From the NCBI RefSeq assembly GCF_041080655.1, contig NZ_CP163525.1, forward strand, positions 4,712,001 to 4,776,000: 64,000 nt of DNA. The letters run 5' to 3'. This DNA comes from Streptomyces sp. CG4 (GTDB taxonomy: Bacteria > Actinomycetota > Actinomycetes > Streptomycetales > Streptomycetaceae). Below, piece by piece: positions 25,754 through 36,230 of the stretch. A model generated the notes under the pieces. The model saw only the letters and a program-made list of their open reading frames with translations, had not been told where the DNA came from and did not search any database. The translations under genes and the position numbers were made by a program. The number at the start of each line of letters is the position of its first letter. Position 1 is the stretch's first letter.

Positions 25754-27228
25754 ACAAACCCCTGCGCCGGATCGCGATCTTCTGTGGCCTCCTCATCCTG
25801 GCCCTGCTGATCCGCGACAACTACCTCCAGTACGTCAAGGCCGACCAACTGGCGACCCAGAAGGACAACCGCCGGGTCTCCATCCAGCGCTATGCGCACC
25901 CGCGCGGCGACATCATCGTCGACGGCAACCCGATAACCGGCTCCACCGTGTCCAAGAACGGTGACTTCAAGTACAAGCGCACCTACAAGGACGGGGCCAT
26001 GTGGGCCCCGGTCACCGGTTACTCCTCGCAGGCCTTCGGCGCCTCCCAGCTGGAGGAGATCGACGACGGCATCCTCACCGGCACCGACGACCGGCTCTTC
26101 TTCCGCAACACCCTCGACATGATCACGGGCAAGTCGAAGCAGGGCGGCAACGTCGTCACCACGCTGAACTCGGCCGCGCAGAAGGCGGCGTTCGACGGGC
26201 TGGCCAAGCAGGGCGGCAAGGGCGCGGTCGTCGCCCTGGAACCCTCCACCGGCAAGATCCTGGCGCTGGCCTCCTACCCGTCGTACGACCCGTCGTCCTT
26301 CGCGGGGAACTCCACCGGTACGGACAGCAAGAACTGGACCAAGCTCCAGAAGAGCAACGACCCCGCCGATCCGATGCTGAACCGGGCGCTGCGCGAGACC
26401 TACCCGCCGGGCTCCACCTTCAAGGTGGTCACCGCGGCCGCCGCGCTGGAGAACGGGCTGTACAAGTCGGCCGACGAGAAGACGAACTCGCCGCTGCCCT
26501 GGACCATGCCGGGCACCACGACCCAGCTGAAGAACGAGGGCGACATCCCCTGCGAGAACGCCACTTTGCGCACCGCGCTGCAGTACTCCTGCAACACGGT
26601 CTTCGGCAAGATCGGCTCCGACCTCGGCAACGACAAGATGCTGTCCGAGGCGAAGAAGTTCGGCTTCGACTCCGAGCAGTTCATCCCGGTCCGGTCCACC
26701 GCGTCGGAGTTCTCCAACGGTATGAACCAGTCGCAGACCGCGCTGTCCTCCATCGGCCAGTACAACACCGCCGCGACCCCGCTGCAGATGGCCATGATCG
26801 CCTCGGCGGTCGCCAATGACGGCAAGCTGATGAAGCCGTACATGGTGGACAAGCTCCAGTCGTCCAACCTCGACACCGTCGAGCAGACCCAGCCGCAGGA
26901 GCTGAGCCGGCCGCTGTCCTCGGAGAACGCGCAGGTCCTGCAGTCCATGATGCAGACCGTGGTCGAGAAGGGCACCGGCACGAACGCCAAGATCGACGGT
27001 GTCACCGTCGGCGGCAAGACCGGTACCGCGCAGCACGGTGTGGCGAACAGCGCCAACCCGTACGCGTGGTTCCTCTCCTACGCCAAGCTGTCCGACGGCA
27101 GCTCGCCGGTCGCCGTGGCCGTGGTCATCGAGGACGGAAGCGCCAACCGCGACGACATCTCCGGCGGCGGCCTGGCGGCACCGATCGCCAAGAACGTCAT
27201 GCAGGCGGTCATCCAATCGAAGAAGTGA
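25750..27228 (+). CDS. pbpA: Class B penicillin-binding protein PbpA
   Basis: A 492-residue transpeptidase. A short cytoplasmic N terminus and one helix (IAIFCGLLILALLI, residues 8-21) precede the PBP dimer region. The transpeptidase domain has PPGSTFKV (active Ser, SxxK), YSCNT (SxN) and GGKTGTAQ (KTG). ATG 25750 overlaps the rodA stop. In mycobacteria and streptomycetes PbpA acts in septal or polar wall synthesis and is regulated through PknB. There is no sign of truncation. Confidence 0.95.
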   Translation: MNKPLRRIAIFCGLLILALLIRDNYLQYVKADQLATQKDNRRVSIQRYAHPRGDIIVDGNPITGSTVSKNGDFKYKRTYKDGAMWAPVTGYSSQAFGASQLEEIDDGILTGTDDRLFFRNTLDMITGKSKQGGNVVTTLNSAAQKAAFDGLAKQGGKGAVVALEPSTGKILALASYPSYDPSSFAGNSTGTDSKNWTKLQKSNDPADPMLNRALRETYPPGSTFKVVTAAAALENGLYKSADEKTNSPLPWTMPGTTTQLKNEGDIPCENATLRTALQYSCNTVFGKIGSDLGNDKMLSEAKKFGFDSEQFIPVRSTASEFSNGMNQSQTALSSIGQYNTAATPLQMAMIASAVANDGKLMKPYMVDKLQSSNLDTVEQTQPQELSRPLSSENAQVLQSMMQTVVEKGTGTNAKIDGVTVGGKTGTAQHGVANSANPYAWFLSYAKLSDGSSPVAVAVVIEDGSANRDDISGGGLAAPIAKNVMQAVIQSKK

Positions 27229-27400
27229 CCCCCGTCACGTCTTCTTCACATCGTTGCACGTTGCGATACCGGTCCTGTATCGGGTTGCGGGCTTGGCCAG
27301 GTCACACAAAGCGAGCCGGGTACGGTAGGCCCGGACGGCAGCCTCCGGCGGCGCACGACGGTGCGCGGCCGGGACCGACGGAGAGGGCTGGTAGGTAGCT

Positions 27401-29404
<2,004 letters not shown>

Positions 29405-29424
29405 CGCCCCGCGCGGAACAAGAC

Positions 29425-29464
29425 GAGTGGGCCCCTGCCAGGCAGTCCTGGCAGGGGCCCACTC
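29425..29464. terminator. Bidirectional terminator between pknB and the sortase block
   Basis: The 18-bp arms 29425-29442 and 29447-29464 are exact inverted repeats around the tetraloop CAGT. It lies between convergent genes, 21 bp after pknB and 42 bp from the sortase stop. There is no U-tract, as is common in Streptomyces. Confidence 0.88.
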
Positions 29465-29505
29465 CTGCATGTGACGACGGCCATCGCCCGTCAGGAGAAC
29501 CTCGG

Positions 29506-30261
29506 TCAGCCCCTCAGCTCCGCCGGCGGCGTCCGCTTGCTGTCGACCTTCTGTACGCGGACCAGTTCGCCCCACACGATGTACCGGTACTCGGAGGTGT
29601 ACACCGGGGTGCAGGTCGTCAGGGTGATGTAGTGGCCCGGCTTGTTCCTGCCGGATTCCTTCGGGACGGCCGTGAGGACGTTGACGTTGTACTTCGAGGT
29701 CTCCGGGAGGATCGAGAAGACCTTGTAGACGTACCAGTCGTCCCGTGTCTCGAAGACGATCGGGTCGCCCTTCCGCACCTTGTCGATGTTGTGGAACTTG
29801 GCGCCGTGGCCGTCCCGGTGCGCGGCCAGGGCGAAGTTGCCCGTCTTGCCGGTGGTGGGGAGCGTGGCCTTGACCGGGTCCAGGTAGTAGCCGGCCACGC
29901 CGTCGTTGAGGACGTCCGTGCCCGTGCCCTTCTCGACCAGGACCACGCCGTTCTTCATCGACGGCACATGCAGGAAGCCGATGCCGTCCTTGGTGTCCAG
30001 CGCACCCGGACCGGTGTCCGTCGTATGGGCCCAGTGGTCACGGACCCTGTCGGACCGTTTGTCCGCCTTGCGGTCCGCTATCACGTTCGTCCACCAGAGG
30101 GAGTAGACGACGAAGAGGGCGAGCAACAGGCCCGCCGTGATGAGGAGTTCACCGAAGACGCTGACTACCCTCGCGATCCGGCCGGGGCGCCGGCCGCGCG
30201 GGGCGGGACCCGGGTCGGACGCATCCGTGTGTGCTGCGGTGTCGTCGGCGGTCGCTGCCAC
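29506..30261 (-). CDS. Class E sortase
   Basis: A 251-residue membrane transpeptidase. A single N-terminal helix (VFGELLITAGLLLALFVVYSLWW, about 35-57) is followed by the sortase barrel. The catalytic His is in LAAHRDGHG, the Cys in TLTTCTPVY, and the Arg in SEYRYIVWG. TLTTCTP is the class E pattern; class E enzymes of Streptomyces prefer LAxTG signals, as on chaplins. It is the last of three sortases in a minus-strand block. No sorting substrate is encoded in the window. Confidence 0.93.
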   Translation of the reverse strand: MAATADDTAAHTDASDPGPAPRGRRPGRIARVVSVFGELLITAGLLLALFVVYSLWWTNVIADRKADKRSDRVRDHWAHTTDTGPGALDTKDGIGFLHVPSMKNGVVLVEKGTGTDVLNDGVAGYYLDPVKATLPTTGKTGNFALAAHRDGHGAKFHNIDKVRKGDPIVFETRDDWYVYKVFSILPETSKYNVNVLTAVPKESGRNKPGHYITLTTCTPVYTSEYRYIVWGELVRVQKVDSKRTPPAELRG

Positions 30262-30312
30262 AGTTTCCTCTGCCCTTACTCGCTGAGCCCTACTAGATGA
30301 GCGCGTCGAGCC

Positions 30313-31395
30313 CTACTCGATGAGCGCGTCCGGCTTGCCCTTGCTGCGCGGGCGTTCCTCGACCATCTTGCCCCAGACCACCAACCGGTACTTGCTGGTG
30401 AACTCAGGCGTACACGTGGTGAGGGTGATGTAGCGGCCTGGTTGGGTGAATCCCGAACCCGGCGGAACCGGATCCAGCACACTCGTGTTGGACGGCGATG
30501 TCATCGGCAACGTGCTGGTCACCTTGTACACGAAGTACTTGTCCTGCGTCTCGACCACGACCGCGTCACCGGGCTTGAGCTTGTTGATGTACCGGAACGG
30601 TTCACCATGCGTGTTGCGGTGCGCGGCCAGCCCGAAGTTCCCGGTCTTCGCGTCGGGCATCGCCGTCTTCAGCGGAGCCTCGCCGTAGTGACCGACCATC
30701 CCCTTGTTGAGCACCTTCTCGGTGCTCACGCCCTCCGCGATCGGCGCGACCACATCCAGCTTGGGGATGTGCAGGATGGCGAAGCCCTGCCCCGGCGCGA
30801 ACACACCCGGGTTGCGCTTGCCGCTCGCCCAGTCGTCCTGCAGCTGATGCGCCTCGCTGCCCGCCTGGGCCTGGGCACGGACGTTCGTCCACCACAGCTG
30901 ATACGTGACGAACAGCAGCATCAGCACACCGGTGGTGATGAACGCCTCGCCGATCACCCGGCTCGCGATGACGGCCGGACTCGGCTTGCGCAGCCGCGCC
31001 TGCCGCCGCGCCTCCACCCGGGACAGCGGCCGACCGGACTCCGCGTCCGCAGCCGCCGACGGCGTCTCGGCGGCTGCCGCCTCCCGGCCGCCGCCACCAT
31101 GACGCCCACCACGCCGCTTGGCGGCCTTTCTGCGGGCGGCACGGCCGCCGACGGCCGGTCCGGTGGCCAAGGAGGCGGAAGAGGCCACAGGGGCGCGTAT
31201 GGGCTCGCTCTCGGAGCCCGGCGCCGCATCGGGCACCCGCAGCGCCATCGTCTCGTCGTCCAAGGGAGGCCGGTACGAGTCGCCGTACGGGTCGCCCGCT
31301 CCCGCCGCGTCCCAGTCCCCAAGCGCACCGGAAGCCTCGTACGACTGATCCCCGTACGAGGCATCGGTCTCGCGCTCCGGGCGCAGCGCGGTCAC
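30313..31395 (-). CDS. Class E sortase with long N-terminal cytoplasmic region
   Basis: A 360-residue class E sortase. The first about 140 residues are an acidic and then Arg/Ala-rich cytoplasmic extension not present in its neighbours. The helix is AFITTGVLMLLFVTYQLWW. The catalytic set is LAAHRNTHG (His), TLTTCTPEF (Cys) and SKYRLVVWG (Arg). GTG 31395 overlaps the pabA stop (GTGA). The catalytic domain is closely similar to the 29506-30261 sortase, suggesting tandem duplication. Confidence 0.92.
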   Translation of the reverse strand: MTALRPERETDASYGDQSYEASGALGDWDAAGAGDPYGDSYRPPLDDETMALRVPDAAPGSESEPIRAPVASSASLATGPAVGGRAARRKAAKRRGGRHGGGGREAAAAETPSAAADAESGRPLSRVEARRQARLRKPSPAVIASRVIGEAFITTGVLMLLFVTYQLWWTNVRAQAQAGSEAHQLQDDWASGKRNPGVFAPGQGFAILHIPKLDVVAPIAEGVSTEKVLNKGMVGHYGEAPLKTAMPDAKTGNFGLAAHRNTHGEPFRYINKLKPGDAVVVETQDKYFVYKVTSTLPMTSPSNTSVLDPVPPGSGFTQPGRYITLTTCTPEFTSKYRLVVWGKMVEERPRSKGKPDALIE

Positions 31396-32030
31396 GCCGT
31401 GGCCCTGCCCACCACCGGGGCAAGCCCCGCCGACCTCGCCACGGCACCCTGATCGCCGCACTCCACCAGCCAGTTGGCCAGCATCCGGTGACCGTGCTCG
31501 GTCAGCACCGACTCGGGATGGAACTGCACACCCTCGACCGGCAGCTCACGGTGCCGCAGCCCCATGATGATCCCGTCGTGGGTGCGGGCGGTCACCTCCA
31601 GCTCGGCCGGGACCGTCGCCGGCTCGGCGGCCAGCGAGTGATAGCGGGTCGCCGTGAACGGCGAGGGCAGACCCGCGAAGACGCCCCTGCCCTCGTGCTC
31701 CACCAACGACGTCTTGCCGTGCAGCAGCTCGGGCGCCCGGTCCACCACACCGCCGTACGCCACCTGCATCGACTGCATACCCAGGCAGACACCGAAGACC
31801 GGCACCCCGGTCGCGGCGCAGTGCCGGACCATGTCCACGCACACGCCCGCCTGCTCCGGCGTCCCCGGCCCAGGGGAGAGCAGCACACCGTCGAAGCCGT
31901 CCTGGGCGTGCGCCGTCGACACCTCGTCGTTGCGCAACACCTCGCACTCGGCGCCCAGCTGATACAGGTACTGGACGAGGTTGAAGACGAAGCTGTCGTA
32001 GTTGTCGACGACGAGAATCCGCGCACTCAC
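31392..32030 (-). CDS. pabA: Para-aminobenzoate/anthranilate synthase glutamine amidotransferase component
   Basis: A 212-residue class I glutamine amidotransferase. The triad is visible: Cys in VFGVCLGMQSM, His and Glu in GVQFHPESVLTEHG. The oxyanion segment LLSPGPGTPEQAG and the start ILVVDNYDSFVFNLVQYL are the TrpG/PabA signature. It supplies ammonia to a chorismate-using synthase, which is not in the window. PabA is assigned over TrpG because the trp genes are absent and because this gene sits in the conserved sortase/crgA neighbourhood. GTG 32030 overlaps the stop of the small membrane peptide gene. Confidence 0.88.
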   Translation of the reverse strand: MSARILVVDNYDSFVFNLVQYLYQLGAECEVLRNDEVSTAHAQDGFDGVLLSPGPGTPEQAGVCVDMVRHCAATGVPVFGVCLGMQSMQVAYGGVVDRAPELLHGKTSLVEHEGRGVFAGLPSPFTATRYHSLAAEPATVPAELEVTARTHDGIIMGLRHRELPVEGVQFHPESVLTEHGHRMLANWLVECGDQGAVARSAGLAPVVGRATA

Positions 32031-32188
32031 TGGTTGTCCACCGTCACATCGTTGAAGGGCAGCAGCGGTTCGGCCCACGGGAAGACGTACTGGAACAGGA
32101 TGTAGATCACGGCCATGATCAGTGCGAGCGAGATGAGCGTCCTCATCCACACGTTGCCGGGCAGATGCCGCCAGATCCAGCCGTACAT
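32027..32188 (-). CDS. 53-residue single-span membrane peptide
   Basis: A small open frame beginning MYGWIWRHLPGNVW, with one hydrophobic helix (LISLALIMAVIYILFQYVF, about 18-36) and the tail PWAEPLLPFNDVTVDNQ. ATG 32188 is preceded by GGAAGGAAC. Its stop overlaps the pabA GTG (GTGAG), which indicates coupled translation and argues that it is real. Similar short peptides accompany pabA and sortase genes in Streptomyces. No function is known. Confidence 0.82.
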   Translation of the reverse strand: MYGWIWRHLPGNVWMRTLISLALIMAVIYILFQYVFPWAEPLLPFNDVTVDNQ

Positions 32189-32241
32189 GCCGTTCCTTCC
32201 AGTCTCCCCACGGCACCAGACTCACGCCGTACGCCACCAGA

Positions 32242-32943
32242 CTAACGGCGCAGAGCCCTCGGTTCTCCTGCGTCCACAGACTGTGTGGAGTCCAGGTGCG
32301 CCCAGACGATCAGGCGGTGACTGTGCCCCCATTCCGGATCGCACGTGGTCAGCGTCAGATACCGGCCCGGACGCGTATACCCGGACTTACGTGGCACAGG
32401 TTCGATCACCTCAACGTCCGTCGGCACGGTTTTGTAAGGCCCTTTGTCGATCCGATACGTGAACCAGGTCGTCCCGTCCGTGAGCACGACGGCGTCCCCG
32501 GGACGCAGCTCCGGGAAGTCCTTGAACGGATCGCCATAGGTGCGCCGATGACCGGCCACCGCGAAGTTCCCTTCCTGGCCGAGCTGCGCGGTGCCCGCAT
32601 AGTGGGCGAGACCCTTCGCCAGCACGTCCCGGCCGGTGCCCTCCAGGACCGGCTTGTTCCACGTGAAACCAAGCCGCGGAACGTACATGATCGCGAAGGC
32701 CTTGCCGTAGTGGTACGGCGCCGGTCTCGTCACGGCGGCCTGCTGCTCGCCCGAAGAGCCGCCCGCAGAGGCCGCCGGCCGCATGCTTCCCTTCGACCAC
32801 TGCCGGTGCAGCTGGTCGATCTGGTCGCTCATGGCACCGTCGGCCCGCACGCCCGTCCAGAACAGCGCATAGGCGACAAAGAGCACGATCAAGGTGCCGA
32901 CGGTGATGCACAGCTCGCTGACGGTCCGGACGATCACGCGCAC
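32242..32943 (-). CDS. Class E sortase, short form
   Basis: A 233-residue sortase. The helix is ELCITVGTLIVLFVAYALFW (about 10-29). Catalytic residues are in VAGHRRTYG (His), TLTTCDPEW (Cys) and HSHRLIVWA (Arg). The residue after the Cys is Asp rather than Thr, unlike its two neighbours, so it is a distinct subtype. GTG 32943 has GGAGG five bases upstream. It lies immediately after the DUF881 gene. Confidence 0.92.
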   Translation of the reverse strand: MRVIVRTVSELCITVGTLIVLFVAYALFWTGVRADGAMSDQIDQLHRQWSKGSMRPAASAGGSSGEQQAAVTRPAPYHYGKAFAIMYVPRLGFTWNKPVLEGTGRDVLAKGLAHYAGTAQLGQEGNFAVAGHRRTYGDPFKDFPELRPGDAVVLTDGTTWFTYRIDKGPYKTVPTDVEVIEPVPRKSGYTRPGRYLTLTTCDPEWGHSHRLIVWAHLDSTQSVDAGEPRALRR

Positions 32944-32983
32944 CGGCGCCTCCGGGGAGGACGGCTGACGGATGGCTACCGCG

Positions 32984-33772
32984 CTACTGCACGGGCTTCG
33001 CGTAGTGCAGATCCACTGTGCCCGAGTAGCCGGGAAGAGTCACCGTCCCGTCGTCGGTCACTTTCCAGCCGAGACCATAGACATTGACGTACACCATGTA
33101 CGTCTGGATCGCCTTGCTCGCCGCCAGCGCCTGCTGCAGCTTGTCCGGATCCCCGATCGCCGTGATCTTGTACGGCGGCGAGTAGACCCGCCCCTGAAGA
33201 ATCAGCGTGTTGCCGACACACCGCACCGCGCTCGTGGAGATCAGCCGCTGATCCATCACCTTGATGCCCTGGGCACCGCCCTGCCACAGCGCGTTCACCA
33301 CGGCCTGCAGATCCTGCTGGTGGATGACCAGGTAGTCGGGCTGCGGCTCGGGATAGCCGGGAAGCCTGGCGGTGGCGTTGGGCGGGGCGTCATTCAGGGT
33401 GACGGTCAGGCCGTGGCCGTTCAGCGGCCTGGTGCCGGCGCCCTGCTCCAATCCGCTGAGCTTGCGGTCCTGCGCCTTGCTGCTGCCGTCGTCGCTCTCG
33501 GCGTGGGACTCGACACTCCCGCGCAGGGCCGCGTTGGAGTCGTCCAGCTCCTTGTTCTTGCGGCTGCGCTGCTGGATCAGGTCGGACAGCTTCAGCAGGG
33601 AGCCGTCCTGCCGGATGTCCGTGCCCTTGGCCGTGTTGAAGCTGGTGAAGAAGATGAGCCCCGCGAGAGCGAAGACGGCCGCCGTGAGCATCCGCACCGG
33701 GCGGAAACGCAGTATGCGGCCAGGGCCGGAGCCCGTTGCCCCGGTCCCGGGGGAGTCGGCAGAATTGCTCAA
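32984..33772 (-). CDS. DUF881 family membrane protein
   Basis: A 262-residue protein with one N-terminal helix (MLTAAVFALAGLIFFTSF), then a coiled-coil-like segment (LSDLIQQRSRKNKELDDSNAALRGSV) and the extracytoplasmic DUF881 domain (GLTVTLNDAPPN, DYLVIHQQDLQAVVNALWQGGAQGIKVMDQRLISTSAVRCVGNTLILQG). The start is TTG 33772, with AAGGAG and AAGGG in the preceding 18 bases. DUF881 genes are adjacent to crgA and sortases across actinobacteria, which suggests a division or wall role. The function is not established. Confidence 0.88.
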   Translation of the reverse strand: MSNSADSPGTGATGSGPGRILRFRPVRMLTAAVFALAGLIFFTSFNTAKGTDIRQDGSLLKLSDLIQQRSRKNKELDDSNAALRGSVESHAESDDGSSKAQDRKLSGLEQGAGTRPLNGHGLTVTLNDAPPNATARLPGYPEPQPDYLVIHQQDLQAVVNALWQGGAQGIKVMDQRLISTSAVRCVGNTLILQGRVYSPPYKITAIGDPDKLQQALAASKAIQTYMVYVNVYGLGWKVTDDGTVTLPGYSGTVDLHYAKPVQ

Positions 33773-33923
33773 CGGACCCTTATCTCCTTCAGCGCCGCGG
33801 AAGCACTACGCTAACGGACGCCCGGGGGAGCACACAGAGTCGTCATGTTGGCCCCTTGTACGCTGCCCCGAGCCCGACCAGTTACCTGCGCGGCCACGCA
33901 GCGCATCGACAGGAGAGACCCTC

Positions 33924-34178
33924 GTGCCGAAGTCACGTATCCGCAAGAAGGCCGACTACACGCCGCCGGCGGCGAAGCAGGCGCAGGCGATCAAGCTGAA
34001 CAGCCGCGCCTGGGTCGCGCCCGTCATGCTGGCCATGTTCGTCATCGGCCTGGCCTGGATCGTCGTCTTCTATGTGACGGACGGGTCGCTGCCCATTGAC
34101 GCCCTGGACAACTGGAACATCGTCGTCGGCTTCGGCTTCATCGCCGCCGGCTTCGGTGTCTCCACCCAGTGGAAGTAG
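33924..34178 (+). CDS. crgA: Cell division protein CrgA
   Basis: An 84-residue protein: a basic N terminus PKSRIRKKADYTPPAAKQ and two membrane helices (VAPVMLAMFVIGLAWIVVFYV and WNIVVGFGFIAAGFGV). CrgA coordinates growth and septation in Streptomyces and inhibits FtsZ ring formation when overproduced; in mycobacteria it recruits FtsI, CwsA and PBPA. GTG 33924 follows AGGAGAG. It is divergent from the DUF881/sortase block. Confidence 0.95.
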   Translation: MPKSRIRKKADYTPPAAKQAQAIKLNSRAWVAPVMLAMFVIGLAWIVVFYVTDGSLPIDALDNWNIVVGFGFIAAGFGVSTQWK

Positions 34179-34190
34179 CTCTACCCAGAG

Positions 34191-34392
34191 TTATCCACCG
34201 AGTTATCCACAGGCTTGGGAAAAGAAAGACGATCTGTGGATAACCCATCGAGGGTTGACGCCGGTGTGACTGACCTACCGGCCCTCATACACCTGTTCGC
34301 CCCCTGTCTGACCAGCGGAAACACATCCGAGCGACAGGGGGCACAGCTGTGCCTGCACGGCATGCACAAGATCCGGCACAGGCTGTGGACAA
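34191..34392. promoter_or_regulatory. Cluster of four DnaA-box 9-mers
   Basis: TTATCCACC 34191-34199, TTATCCACA 34203-34211, TGTGGATAA 34235-34243 (reverse) and TGTGGACAA 34384-34392 (reverse). Two match the E. coli consensus exactly and one matches the Streptomyces-preferred TTGTCCACA. They fill the 235-bp gap between the convergent crgA and rhomboid genes, where no promoter is expected. Confidence 0.65.
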
Positions 34393-34413
34393 CGGTTCGG
34401 TATCAGCTTCGGA

Positions 34414-35310
34414 TCAGGTGAGCTGAGTGGTCCTGACCAGCGTGAGCACCACCACGACGGCGAGGACGGCCGCACAGATGCCGTACTGGACCAGCGTCCG
34501 CCGCTCGCGCGGGGCGTGGACCATCGCATAGCCGACGGCGACACCGGCGACGAGGCCGCCGATGTGGGCCTGCCAGGCGATGTTGAAGCCCGGGTAGAAG
34601 GTGATGATCAGGTTGATCACCAGCAGGCCGATGAGCGGGCGCAGGTCGTAGTTGAGGCGGCGCATCAGGACGCCGGTGGCGCCGAAGAGGCCGAAGATCG
34701 CTCCGGAGGCGCCGAGCGAGGGTGCGTTGGGCTCGGCGAGGAGATAGGTGAGCGCGCTGCCGGCCAGGCCCGCGGTGAAGTACAGGGCGAGATAGCGGGC
34801 GCGGCCGAGGGCTGCCTCCAGGGGGCCGCCGATCCACCACAGGCTGAGCATGTTGAAGAGGATGTGGGTGTAGCTCGTCGGCGAGTGCAGGAACATCGCG
34901 GTGAGCAGGCGGTAGTACTGCCCTTCGGCGATGCCTTCGACGGGGCCGAACAGGGAGAACTGGGCGCGGCCGATCAGTTCGAAGCGGTTGGTGAAGGTGT
35001 CGCCGAGGGAGAGCTGGGCCAGGAAGACGGCGGCGTTGAGGCCGATGAGGATCTTGGTGACGAGTCGGGGGTCGGCCGTGATCGTGCCGCCGGCGAGGGT
35101 GCGCGGCCGGGCGGCGGCCGGTGCGTGTCCGGTGCCGCTGCCGCCGCGTACGCATTCGGGGCACTGGAAGCCGACGGAGGCGCTGACCATGCATTCGGGG
35201 CAGATGGGGCGCTCGCAGCGGGTGCAGCGCACACCGGTCTCGCGGTCCGGGTGCCGGTAGCACACGGGGGCGCGCTGGGCGTCCTGTGCGGCGGCTGCGG
35301 CCTCGTCCAT
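34414..35310 (-). CDS. Rhomboid family intramembrane serine protease
   Basis: A 298-residue protein. An N-terminal zinc-finger-like segment has Cys/His pairs CYRHPDRETGVRCTRCERPICPEC...CPEC (residues about 17-55). Six or seven membrane helices carry the rhomboid core: HILFNMLSLWWIGGPLE, the nucleophile GASGAIFGLFGA, and the catalytic His in WQAHIGGLVAG. ATG 35310 (MDEAAAAAQ) follows AAGGGAAAC; an ATG at 35352 adds 14 residues. The substrate is unknown. Confidence 0.92.
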   Translation of the reverse strand: MDEAAAAAQDAQRAPVCYRHPDRETGVRCTRCERPICPECMVSASVGFQCPECVRGGSGTGHAPAAARPRTLAGGTITADPRLVTKILIGLNAAVFLAQLSLGDTFTNRFELIGRAQFSLFGPVEGIAEGQYYRLLTAMFLHSPTSYTHILFNMLSLWWIGGPLEAALGRARYLALYFTAGLAGSALTYLLAEPNAPSLGASGAIFGLFGATGVLMRRLNYDLRPLIGLLVINLIITFYPGFNIAWQAHIGGLVAGVAVGYAMVHAPRERRTLVQYGICAAVLAVVVVLTLVRTTQLT

Positions 35311-35357
35311 CTGTCTCTGTTTCCCTTGCTCGTCGTGGGCCTGCCCTGGCAATGCCC

Positions 35358-35392
35358 CGCCCCGCTCATCCTTGGTACGGACGAGCGGGGCG
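35358..35392. terminator. Hairpin between ppi and the rhomboid gene
   Basis: Arms 35358-35371 and 35379-35392 are inverted repeats with one mismatch around a 7-bp loop. The hairpin is 22 bp beyond the cyclophilin stop (minus strand), so it likely terminates that transcript. Confidence 0.7.
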
Positions 35393-35414
35393 TTTGGTTC
35401 CCTGCGGGATGGGC

Positions 35415-35948
35415 TCAGCTCTGGCGCGTCTCGATGACGACCGACTCGATGACGACGTCCTGGACCGGACGGTCGTTGCGGGGATTGGTCTTCGTGCCGG
35501 CGATGGCGTCGACGACCTTCTGGCTGGCCGGGTCGGTGACCTCGCCGAAGATGGTGTGCTTGCGGGTCAGCCAGGTCGTCGGGGAGACGGTGATGAAGAA
35601 CTGCGAGCCGTTGGTGCCCGGGCCGGCGTTGGCCATGGCCAGCAGGTACGGCTTGTTGAAGCCGAGGTCCGGGTGGAACTCGTCCTTGAACTGGTAGCCG
35701 GGGCCGCCGGTGCCGTTGCCCAGCGGGTCGCCGCCCTGGATCATGAAGCCGCTGATGACACGGTGGAAGATCGTGCCGTCGTAGAGCGGCGCGTTGGTCT
35801 TCTCACCCGTGCTGGGGTTCCTCCACTCGCGCGTGCCCTGGGCCAGCTCGACGAAGTTGCGGACCGTTTCCGGCGCGTGGTTCGGGAAAAGCTGGACCAC
35901 GATGTCGCCGTGGTTGGTCTTCAGGGTGGCGTAAAGCTGCTCAGCCAC
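35415..35948 (-). CDS. Peptidyl-prolyl cis-trans isomerase, cyclophilin type
   Basis: A 177-residue single-domain cyclophilin, presumably cytosolic as no signal peptide is seen. The core residues are in IFHRVISGFMIQGGDP (catalytic Arg, Phe, Met, Gln), MANAGPGTNGSQFFIT and KHTIFGEV. GTG 35948 with GGAAGGC upstream gives the usual start VAEQLYATLKTN. The frame extends further upstream but without family similarity. Confidence 0.95.
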   Translation of the reverse strand: MAEQLYATLKTNHGDIVVQLFPNHAPETVRNFVELAQGTREWRNPSTGEKTNAPLYDGTIFHRVISGFMIQGGDPLGNGTGGPGYQFKDEFHPDLGFNKPYLLAMANAGPGTNGSQFFITVSPTTWLTRKHTIFGEVTDPASQKVVDAIAGTKTNPRNDRPVQDVVIESVVIETRQS

Positions 35949-36230
35949 GATCTGCCTTCCGTTGTCTTCTTGTGACTCCCCGATCCTCGCACGGCCGGCC
36001 GGGTACGTCGCCTGGCCTCCACGAGTTCCGCCCGGAAGGCAGCGCGTGGCGGGGTTTCGTGGCAGTGTCGACGGCAGAACCGGGTTGCCCGGGATTGGAC
36101 CTGAATCAAGCCGATGAGAGTGATCGGCACCCATATGCCCGCCCTCGCATGCCGCGCGGAACGTTGGCAGGCATGATCCGTAAAAGGGTGGAAAGTCGAA
36201 TTACGGTACGCCACCGAGGAGGAGGTTCCC

